DNA of 12,093 nt from Phoronis ovalis. Its lineage: Eukaryota; Phoronida; Phoronidae. The notes beneath the pieces are model-generated. The model had not been told where the DNA came from. It made no database searches and saw nothing but the letters and a program-made list of their open reading frames with translations. Below are positions 1 through 7,721 of this stretch, in pieces. The stretch lies in the NCBI GenBank assembly GCA_028565635.1, contig JAOXYB010047880.1, positions 1-12,093 of the forward strand, given 5' to 3'. The first letter of the stretch is position 1, and the number at the start of each line of letters is the position of its first letter. The position numbers and the translations under genes were made by a program.

Positions 1-201
1 AGACAGTCTGCAATTTCGACATGGATCACGTTCAAGATGGCCGACTGACGGCCATGTTTGTTCTCGAGATGTTGGCTTGCAATAATAGCTTTTGTTTTTG
101 TCGGATCTTCTTCATATTTAGTACAGGGTAAGTACTGGTCAAAGTAGATGTAGGATATAAGTTTGACCCCGATTATTTCCAACATGGCCGATTGGCGTTG
201 A
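1..201 (+). repeat. R0: 3' part of a monomeric repeat copy, cut by the window edge
   Basis: This stretch holds one short (S) monomer and the start of the next monomer of the family that dominates the window. The conserved anchor ATGGCCGACTG is at about 37-47 and again, as ATGGCCGATTGG, at about 184-195, which gives a spacing of 147 bases. Between them are the usual blocks: GCCATGTTTGTTCTCGAGATGTT, GCAATAATAGCTTTTG, GGTAAGTACTGGTCAAAGTA and GATATAAGTTTGACC. Homology stops abruptly after GATTGGCG, where unrelated sequence (TTGAAGTAAATCTGC) begins. The variant ACTGGTCAAAGTA...GATATAAGTTTGACC is shared with the monomers near 2130 and 3190, so these three belong to one sub-lineage. No inverted end is visible at the 3' boundary. 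Confidence 0.85.
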
Positions 202-1133
202 AGTAAATCTGCTGGTATCGAGAACCGCAGATTTGGTAATAATTATTATAATGAAATGTTAATCCTGATATTATAATTAATAATATCTCTATTGCGCGTG
301 TGTCCTTTAAAGTATGTATGCACAGATGAGCATTGTGCATGCTATACCTCTATTAATGAAATGACAATCGCTCTATTACACTGTTGTAACTGTTGTAATC
401 TCAATTATCAGCAGATACATCTGAAAGCATATGTTCTAATTATCTCTGCTGTTGAACTTAATAATACTATATATATTAATATAACAGGTTAAAACCGGGA
501 GTGACAGCACACAACTGTGACAACTAGTGATCTTTTTCGTAAAAAGTGCAATTACTTAAATTATCAGGAATGGATACACTCGTATTTTAATTTCTCTGTA
601 AGATTAAAGCATTATTTCAAATGTGAAGCCTACTTTAGTCTAAAACAAGGAGACATCTGTAAAATATGACCGAAGCTGCCTAATTTGTACATGATAAACG
701 GGCATGGGTAGGTACAAGATACACAAATACTCTTAAACTACAGTATAATCGAGAGAAATTTCGACGCAGGGTTATAGTTAAATGTGTCTAAGGTCAAACT
801 GTGTACGTGTGGACCAACCTTGATTTTCAACTTCAGAATTCCATACAAATGAGCGGCCTACAAGCGTGACTGACAACATGGAAAGCTATTTATTGATGAA
901 TAGGACCCGGTTGTATGCCATAAGACAGTGTGTTATTGTATTGTCCGTTTAAATTAATTAAAATTTTCTATCTATTGAGCATGATTGTTTCAAAGTGTAT
1001 AGCATGACGTGCATAACCATGTATTTTATGTCCTATTAATTTTCTTTTATTAAATCATTCTGTCCTATTTTAACAGTGTCTATTTTAACATGATCTAATT
1101 TAATGTGCTCTTTCATATTTTGCATTTGTTTAG
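202..1133. other. Non-coding stretch upstream of the first exon candidate
   Basis: This is AT-rich sequence with no copy of the surrounding repeat families that I can recognise. A 66-codon open frame at 292-492 has no splice context and a composition unlike a protein domain, so I do not call it. The last 60 bases (about 1075-1133) become T-rich and end in TTTGTTTAG, consistent with the 3' end of an intron. If the exon at 1134 is real and internal, as its incoming phase suggests, this stretch is mostly intron and the start codon lies outside the window. Confidence 0.5.
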
Positions 1134-1175
1134 ACGACGTAGAGGAAGACACATCCGAGATAGAAAGACTTTCAG
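1134..1175 (+). CDS. Candidate internal mini-exon, 42 bases, phase 1 to phase 1
   Basis: The segment follows a plausible 3' splice site (TTTTGCATTTGTTTAG) and precedes a good 5' splice site (TTTCAG|GTAAAC). Of its three frames, one has a stop (ACG ACG TAG), one is open but arginine-rich (RRRGRHIRDRK), and one reads nAC, DVEEDTSEIERLS, then G. The last looks most like a real protein segment, acidic and free of low-complexity runs. Read that way, the exon enters and leaves in phase 1 and has length divisible by three, so it could be skipped without a frameshift. Its outgoing phase matches the incoming phase of the exon candidate at 10760, and the joined peptide stays open. I cannot name the protein. 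An acidic linker or the region after a signal peptide are both possible. The call rests on splice signals, phase and peptide quality only. Confidence 0.5.
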
Positions 1176-1566
1176 GTAAACAAAAAACGGACAAATAATT
1201 ATAATTGTACTGTGCAGTAAAAATTATAATGATTTATCCTTTTAATCATTTATTATTTATTCAAGTTTTGGGTTTTTAGCTATGCTAGGTTGCTATTGTA
1301 GTTGAGACGCATGTGTATGTATGTATGTATGTATGTGATTAGTTAAAAGTTGATCTTGCAGCTTTTAAAGTTGGCTAGTCCCGATCGGGTAACTTATTTA
1401 CACTTTTTTTTACGTCTTTGAGGTCAATTTTGGGTAATTACATGAAAAGTAAAGTAAAGGTACATATTTTTGGAAAAGTACTAATGTAAGGATTATGAAC
1501 AGGTACTTATTTGGCTTTCACATGATTTTGTAATCAGCAAAGGATGCCATTTTGGGTGAAAATTCA
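1176..1566 (+). other. 5' part of the candidate large intron, unique sequence
   Basis: This AT-rich sequence follows the GTAAAC donor. Apart from a short tetranucleotide microsatellite, I see no gene, RNA or repeat of the local families before the palindromic start of repeat copy R1. Confidence 0.5.
1315..1336 (+). repeat. (GTAT)n microsatellite
   Basis: Five perfect GTAT units plus GT give 22 bases of simple tetranucleotide repeat inside the candidate intron. It is a likely length-polymorphic locus and has no other apparent role. Confidence 0.9.
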
Positions 1567-1571
1567 CTTTT

Positions 1572-1605
1572 TATGCCCATCACTATGTAATAGTGAATGG
1601 GCATA
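1572..1605 (+). repeat. Palindromic 5' end of R1 (hairpin)
   Basis: The left arm TATGCCCATCACTAT (1572-1586), a three-base loop GTA and the right arm ATAGTGAATGGGCATA (1590-1605) form a 15-bp stem with one bulged A. The left arm is the same sequence that, inverted, ends copy R2, so this is the element terminus plus an immediately adjacent inverted copy of it. Confidence 0.85.
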
Positions 1606-1755
1606 TAGGCGTAGGGTATGCGTCGGCGGCGTATGTAACCTTTTCTTTGTCTCGCTATAACGGCTTCAGCTTTCATCAGATCATCTTCGTATTTGGTACA
1701 AGGTAAGTACAGGTTAAAACACAGGTCGGACATAATTTTGACCTTGATTACTTCC

Positions 1756-1780
1756 AACATGGCCGATTGGCGGCCATGTT
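1756..1780 (+). repeat. Conserved dyad of the monomer, best copy
   Basis: AACATGGCC, seven bases (GATTGGC) and GGCCATGTT form a perfect 9-bp inverted repeat. The same dyad, usually slightly decayed, is the anchor of nearly every monomer in the window; another good copy is at 11922-11946. The half-site AAnATGGC resembles the known core of YY1-type zinc-finger binding sites. That functional reading is inference. Confidence 0.7.
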
Positions 1781-1907
1781 TGTACCCGAGAGCGCACCTC
1801 ACGTTGCGCCCATTTCGGGTAAGACGAAGCGTTGACTTGACGATTCGAAGCTGGATTAACGAAGGCCATGGGTTGGTGGGCGTATTAGGCCAGGTGACAT
1901 TTCAAAA

Positions 1908-1927
1908 TGACCTTGAGAAGCAGGTCA
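1908..1927 (+). promoter_or_regulatory. Everted nuclear-receptor-like half-sites (TGACCT n8 AGGTCA), first of six
   Basis: TGACCT and AGGTCA are separated by exactly eight bases. On the other strand the left site extends to TCAAGGTCA, the form preferred by monomeric receptors of the SF-1/ERR type. Exact copies with the same spacing are at 2916-2935, 3722-3741, 5609-5628, 8365-8384 and 12074-12093; several other L monomers have one half-site decayed. The match to a receptor motif is seen in sequence, but any binding is inference, since the block is simply part of the repeat consensus. Confidence 0.3.
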
Positions 1928-4050
1928 AATGTAGATACGAATCTTTGACAATTTTTGTTCCGCGTAACATTTTTTTTGTCTCGCAATAACTGCTTCAATT
2001 TTAATCCATAATCTGTAATTTCGACATGGATCACTTTCAAGATGGCCGACTGGTGGCCATGTTTGTTATGGAGATGTTAGCTTGCAATAATAGCTTTCGT
2101 TTTTGTCGGATCTTCATATTTGGTACAAGGTAAATACTGGTCAAAGTACACATAGTGTGATATAAGTTTCACCCCGATTACTTCCAACATGGCCGACTGG
2201 CAGCCATGTTTGTACCCGAGAGTGCACATTACGTTGCGCCCATTTTGGGAAAGACGAAGCAATGACTGGACGATTCAAAGTTGGATTCACGTAGGCCATA
2301 GGTTGGTGGGCGTAGTAGGCCAGGCCACATTTCATAATGACCTTGAAAATTGGATCAAATGCCGATACGAATCTTCAACATTTTTTGTACGTAATACTTT
2401 CTTTGTCGTACAATAACTGCTTCAGTTTTTATCTGATCAACTTTATGTTAGGTACAGGGTAAAAACAGGTAAAAATGCAGATTGTCTGTAATTTCCATGT
2501 GGATAACTTTCAAGATGGCCGACTGGTGACCATGTTTTTTCCCGATAGTGAACGTTACCTTGCGCCCATTTCGGGAAAGACGAAGCGTTGACTTGATGAT
2601 TCGAAGGTGGATTCACTATAATATTGACCTGGATTACTTCCAATATGGCTGACTGGTGGCCATGTTAGTTCTCGAGATTGTACGTCGTAATAACAGCTTC
2701 AGTTTTTATCTGATCAGCTCCATACTCATACAGTGTAAGCACGGGTCACAGTAAAGGCTATGTATAATTTTGACCCAGATTACTTTTAATATGGCCGACT
2801 GGCGGATAATGTTGTGTCTACAGCTGTAAAGACGAAGTGCTATGTAGACGATTGAAAGGTGGTTCTAGGAAGGCCATAGTTTAGTGGGTGTAATAAGCTA
2901 GGTGACATTTCAAAATGACCTTGAGAAGTAGGTCAAATGTTGATACAAATCATTGACAGTTTTTGTTGCGCGTAATACTTGCTTTGTCGCGCAATAACTA
3001 CTTCAGTTTTTATCCGATGAGCTTTATATTTGGTACAGGATAAATATAGGTCAAAATGCAGATAGTCTGTAATTTCAACATGGACCACGTTCAAGATGGC
3101 TGACTGACGGCCATGGTTTATTCTTGAGATGTTAGCTCGCAATAAATAATAGCTTTGGTTTTTGTCAGATCATCTTCATATTTGGTACACGGTAAATACT
3201 GGTCAAAGTACACGTAGGATATAAGTTTGACCTCGATTACTTCCAACATGGCCGACTGGCAGCCATGTTTGTACCCGAGAGTGCACGTTACGTTGCGCCC
3301 ATTTTGGGAAAGACGAAGCAATGACTGGACGATTCAAAGGTGGATTCACATAGGCCATAGGTTGGTGGGCATATTAGGCCAGGCCACATTTCAAAATGAC
3401 CTTGAGAAGTAGGCCAAATACCGATGCGAATCTTCAACATTTTTTGTGCGTAATACTTTCTTTGTCGCACAATAACTGCTTCAGTTTTTATCTGATTAAC
3501 TGTATGTTTGGTACTGGGTAAATACATGTCAAAATGCAGATTGTCTGTAGTTTCCATGTGGATCATTTTAAAGATGGCCGACTGGTGGCCATGTTTTTCC
3601 CGATAGTGCATGTTACATTGCGCCCGTTCCTGGAAAGACGAAGCGATGACTCGAGTATTCGAAGGTAGATTCATGAAGGCTATAGGTTGGTGGGCGTATT
3701 AGGCTAGGTGACATTTCAAAATGACCTTGAGAAGTAGGTCAAATGTCGACAAATCTGACAATTTTTGTTGCGTGTAACACTTACTTTGTCGTGCAATAAC
3801 TGCTTCAGTTTTTATCCACTCAGCTTTATAGTTGGTACAGGATAAATACAGGTCAAAGTGCAGATTGGCTGTAATTTTGACTTGGATAACTTCCAAGATG
3901 GCTGATTGGTGGCCATGTTTGTTCTCGAGATGCTGGCTCGCAATAACAGCTTTGATTTTTGTCGGATCATCTTCATATTCGGTACATGGTAAGTACAGAT
4001 CAAGGTACAGGTCAGACCCCAATTACTTCCAACATAGCCGACTAGTGACC

Positions 4051-4350
4051 TTCTGCCTGCACCCGCAGACCTCTTGTTTCAAAACACGAACTTTAAAAAT
4101 ATACAGGTACAGCTACATAGTTAAAATTTTTAACAAATTGTCTTTACCTACAAAACTATGTCTCAGATATTTCAAAATTTTCTTTGTTCAGAAGTTGATG
4201 CATCAGAAAAAAATCAACTAAATTCATATTTTTTTAACCATTCAGTAAAATTTTTAAAATATCAAACAATTTTGTAGAAAGATAAAGGAACCCTATTTCA
4301 AGTCTACAGGACCCCAATTTTCAGCAGAATATGGAAAAGGAGCAATTTGC
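4051..4350. other. AT-rich spacer, possible 3' tail of R1
   Basis: The stretch shows no monomer anchor and no gene. Two pieces resemble the sequence right after the end of R2: GCAGACCTCTTGTTTC (near 4065) matches GCAGACCTCAAGTTCC (near 5728), and GAATATGGAAAAGGAGCAATTTGC (4327-4350) matches the sequence at 5761-5785. The simplest reading is a shared, poorly conserved 3' tail of the family, or a common host repeat that both copies entered. The end of the tail abuts the start of R2. Confidence 0.45.
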
Positions 4351-5716
4351 TTTTTATTCCCATCACTATGTATGCAACGTCATTGTGGTCGTCGTCGTAT
4401 GTAACGTTTTCTTTGTCTCACTATAACGGCTTCAGCTTTTGTCGGATCATCTTCATAATCAGTGCAAGGTAAGTACAGGTCAAAGTACAGGTCGGGTTTA
4501 ATTTTGACTCCGATTATTTGCAATGTGGTCGGCTGGTGGTCATGCTTGTTTCCAACACTGCATGTCACGTTGTGCCCATTTCGGGAAAGATAAAGCGATG
4601 ACTGGACAATTTGAAGGTGGATTCATGAAAGCCATAGGTTTGTGGATGTAATAGGCTAGGTGACATTTGAAAATGACTTTGAGAAGTAGGTCAAATGCCG
4701 ATACGAATCTTCGACATTTTGCGCTTTGCGTTATGCTTTCTTTGTCTCACAGTAACTGCTTCAGTTTTTATCCGATCAACTTTATATTTGGTACAGGGTA
4801 AATACAGGTTAAAATGCAGATTATGTGTAATTTTGACTTGGATCACTTTCAAGATGGCAACCTGGTGGCCATATTTGTTCTTGCGATGTTAGCTTGCAAT
4901 AACAGCTTCAGTTTTTTTCCAACCGGTACAGGGGCAAGTAAACGTCAAAGTACAAAACAGGTGTAATTTTGATTTGGATTACTTCCAAAATGGCTCACTG
5001 GTGGCCGTGTTTGCTCTTGAGATCTTAAGTCGCAAACAGCTTCAGTTTTATTCAATTTGATTCGTATTCAGCACAGTGCAAGTGAAACTCAAAGTGGAGG
5101 ACAGGTATAATTTTGTCCTGAATTACTTCTAATATGGCCGACTAGTGGCCATGTTTGTTCCTGAGAGCACATGTCACATTGCACTCATTTCAAAAAGGAC
5201 GAAGTGTTGGCTGGACAATTCAAAGGTGGATTCACAAAGGCCATAGGTTGGTGGATGTATTAGGCTAGGTGACATTTTAAAATTACCTTGATAAGAGGGT
5301 CAAATGCCGACATTAATCTTCAAGATTTTTATGTTGTACGTAATACTTTTTGTCTCGTGATAACTGCTTTGGTTTTTATTCAATCAGCTTCATATTCAGT
5401 ACAGGGAAGTAAAGGTCATAATACAGGTTGGTTATAATTTTGACCTTGAACACTTCCAATATGGCCGACTGGTGACCATGTTTGTTCCAGAGAGGGGATT
5501 CATGTTGCACTCATTTTGAGAAAGATGAAGCATTGACTGGATGATTCAAAGGTGGATATACAAAGGCCATAAGTTGGTGTGCATATTCAGCTAGATGTCA
5601 TTTTAAAATGACCTTGAGAAGAAGGTCAAATGCCGATACAAATTTTGCCGATTCAAAAGTGAACGATTCAATACAGGTAGAGATTGCTTTAAAACTACTT
5701 CACAGTGATGGGCATC
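4351..5716 (+). mobile_element. R2: most complete copy, with terminal inverted repeats
   Basis: This copy has both ends. The left ATTCCCATCACTATG (4356-4370) and the right CACAGTGATGGGCAT (5701-5715) are inverted repeats matching at 13 of 15 positions. Inside are GTCGTCGTCGTATGTAAC and five monomers with anchors near 4526 (L), 4853 (S), 4990 (S), 5134 (L) and 5459 (L). The last L breaks off after GGTCAAATGCCGATACAAATTTTGCCG and is followed by about 55 bases of its own before the right end. There is no transposase or other coding capacity, so if it moved it was non-autonomous. I see no convincing target-site duplication directly at the ends. The other copies lack a clear right end, so R2 defines the element best. 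Confidence 0.7.
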
Positions 5717-5739
5717 TGTCTGTAAAAGCAGACCTCAAG

Positions 5740-5770
5740 TTCCTTATTCGATTTTGAGTGGAATAAGGAA
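5740..5770 (+). repeat. Stem-loop just beyond the end of R2
   Basis: TTCCTTATTC (5740-5749) and GAATAAGGAA (5761-5770) are perfect 10-base inverted arms around an 11-base loop. A second, imperfect CCTTATTCAATTTTGA follows near 5790. It lies about 25 bases outside the right inverted end of R2 and may belong to a 3' tail of the family, since part of it is echoed at 4327-4350. Pairing strength is moderate because the stem is AT-rich. Confidence 0.6.
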
Positions 5771-6789
5771 AAAGAAGCAATTTCCTGTGTCCTTATTCAA
5801 TTTTGATCTCAATGAAGAAAAGGGAAACATTTTCTTTTAACTTAATCGTCATTGTTTTACCCCAAAATGGCATTCGTACCAGTCACTTGACCCACTCAGG
5901 GAAAAATAAGTTGCAAATTTAGATAGTTTGCGTAGTATATTTTGGATATATATGTACTTTTGTTTTGTCTAATTTTTCATTTAATTACCTAAAGTTTAAC
6001 TTAAAGTATTAATTGTGATGGTGCCGAACAATATTTCTACTTTAACACATGTCTGAATGAAATAATCAAGGACACGATAAGCATTATCGAGTAGAGTTTC
6101 GTATCATATACATAAAATATATTTTATTTTAAATTGCATAATTTTATTATTCTGTTGCGTGAATTTCTTAGAGTTTCTCATATGAAATAATAATGATTAA
6201 AACAAATTTTTGCCAAGCAATATAAGAAGGAAACAAATCCTATCCTCGTTAGACACTAGTTTTGGAATTATGTGATCAAAATCTAAAATCTGACAGAGTA
6301 TTAGTATATCAGACATATGACGCTGCAATGACATTTCAAAATAACTAATCAAGTAATGAAGTAAGAAATATGTAGTGTTGTTTGGATGTGGCATAGGTGT
6401 GGAGCTGCTAATAAAAATATGATTTCGGTGAAAGTTGTTAGAAACTTTGATAGAACTTAGCAATACATGAAATGTTTGCTATCCCAAAACTGTTATAGCA
6501 TTGCAGCTGGGCAATCCAAATTCTTGTTGTATTTACTAGGAGGATAATCCTTTGATTATTATTATATTATGGCAAAATTATCTATTTAAGGGTAGCATCA
6601 CGTTTGTACACGAGATGTGGAGTTTTCTTTAAATAGATGTGTCATACTTTCGTGTATGTGACACTTGCATAAAACATGAGACGTGACCAGTATACAATGT
6701 TTTACTGAAATCATGAAAACAAATCCAATTCTAGGGATTTTTGTTAAGTTATATAAAAGCCTACTGGTTTTGTACGTTTTCTTTTCTCA
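5771..6789. other. AT-rich intronic spacer without recognisable features
   Basis: I find no monomer of the main family, no RNA gene and no convincing exon. An 88-codon open frame on the minus strand (6197-6463) is rich in I, L, N and S, as expected of AT-rich random sequence, and has no supporting context. A strong acceptor-like tract (GTTTTCTTTTCTCAG) ends at 6790, but the sequence after it is repeat and soon meets stops. Confidence 0.5.
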
Positions 6790-7560
6790 GGTGTGGCATC
6801 CAGTGTAGGCCATTGTTGAACTTCAGTTCAAAATGGCATTTGGTTGTCAAAGGTTAAATTTCTAAAATTGCTCAAAATGTTCAAAAATGATTGTACTGAG
6901 TTATAACAAAATAATTTTGATAACTTTTGAGAATATTTCGGCACTAGAAGGGATTTTTTCATTTTTTTGGCATCTCTTCAATTAATTTATTGATCTGCCA
7001 ATTTTAACTAAGCTATATCTCGAAGATTGTTACAGTTATGGACATGGTACTTGAGGTGTGACAATCCTAAGATAGGCCATTGTTGACCTCGAGATCAAAA
7101 GGTCATTTGGATGTCAAAGGTTATATTTCTAAATTGCAGGAAATGTTCAAAAATTATGGTATTAGGTGATGGAAAGGTCGTTTTGATGACCTTTGAGAAC
7201 ATTTAGGTATTAAAAGGTGAAATTTATTTTAAGCATCTTTTTAATTAATTTTATAGAGGAAACATCTGCTAGTCATAATATGTAGTTTAGCAGGCTTGTA
7301 ATGTGACATATGATAGTCTCAGAGTTGGACGAGTTAACCTTGAGGTCAAAAGGTTATGTAGAGGTCAAAAGTTTGAAAACAAATAAAGGCATAATATTTT
7401 CAGAAAGCAGCTTTTTATGCATTTAAGGTCATCAAGAAGTCAAAGGGGTATTTTCAGGTCAAAAGTCCCAAAGAAATGAATTTGTAATATTTGTTGAAAA
7501 GTTCCAAAATGATGTTGAGAGGTCATTTACAGCTTATGTAACATTCACAAAAGCCAATAG
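6790..7560 (+). repeat. Second tandem repeat family, about three diverged units of 250-270 bp
   Basis: The unit start recurs as GTAGGCCATTGTTGAACTTC (about 6805), ATAGGCCATTGTTGACCTCG (about 7072) and, more diverged, GGACGAGTTAACCTTGAGG (about 7327). The offsets are about 267 and 251 bases. Units one and two also share TTTGG.TGTCAAAGGTTA, ATTTCTAAA, AATGTTCAAAAAT and TTTTGATAACTTTTGAGAA (TTTTGATGACCTTTGAGAA in unit two). The third unit is shortened and passes into a run of AGGTCAAAAG-type words. The family is unlike the anchor-based monomers of R0-R5, apart from both being rich in AGGTCA words. No coding capacity is seen. Confidence 0.75.
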
Positions 7561-7721
7561 TAGCAACGCTGGTTTTGCGAAAAAGCCAGTCTAGTTATAG
7601 CTAGTACACTACAGTGCAGCATTTTGCTACATGAGAAGTTTATTTTTCTTTGTTCCTAGATTTTGAGTGACATACACACTAGGAAAATGCTTATGATGTG
7701 GAATTATTTTCTTGTTTGCAT
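7561..7721. other. Short spacer before R3
   Basis: This AT-rich sequence lies between the 250-270 bp tandem units and the start of R3, with nothing recognisable in it. Confidence 0.5.

Larger units (their letters stand above)
1567..4050 (+). repeat. R1: long copy of the palindrome-ended monomeric repeat family
   Basis: R1 starts with TTTTTATGCCCATCACTATG, a hairpin, and a GC-rich stretch (GCGTCGGCGGCGTATGTAACC). About ten diverged monomers follow, each built around the anchor ATGGCCGACTGG. Anchor GG positions are about 1761 (L), 2044 (S), 2191 (L), 2518 (L, truncated), 2648 (S), 2794 (L), 3098 (S), 3250 (L), 3576 (L), 3900 (S) and 4036 (start only). Complete L monomers are about 326 bases and S monomers about 147. 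L monomers contain blocks such as GGAAAGACGAAGCG, GGCCATAGGTTGGTGGGCG, AAAATGACCTTGAGAAGTAGGTCAAATG and TAACTGCTTCAGTTTTTATC. S monomers replace the middle with TCTCGAGATGTTAGCTCG. The copy fades after GACTAGTGACC near 4045 without a clear inverted end, though a possible tail continues to 4350. Every open frame here is a repeat by-product. Confidence 0.9.

Noticed and set aside
292-492. 66-codon open frame rich in C, N and I
   Set aside because: It has no splice or initiation context, is AT-rich with low-complexity tendencies, and its length is expected by chance.
1572-1605. Hairpin as a small RNA or terminator
   Set aside because: It is the palindromic end of the element, recurs at other copy starts and matches the inverted right end of R2, so the element-end reading explains it.
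1693-1989. 98-codon plus-strand frame in R1
   Set aside because: It overlaps a minus-strand frame in the same monomer and matches translated monomers elsewhere; there is no sign of coding selection by eye.
6197-6463. 88-codon minus-strand open frame in unique AT-rich DNA
   Set aside because: Its composition follows base content, with no motif or domain and no flanking splice signals; it is probably chance.
6776-6850. Strong acceptor-like tract (TTTTCTTTTCTCAG) suggesting an exon at 6791
   Set aside because: The sequence after it is a unit of the 250-270 bp tandem repeat, shows no clear donor and soon meets stops in the frames examined.
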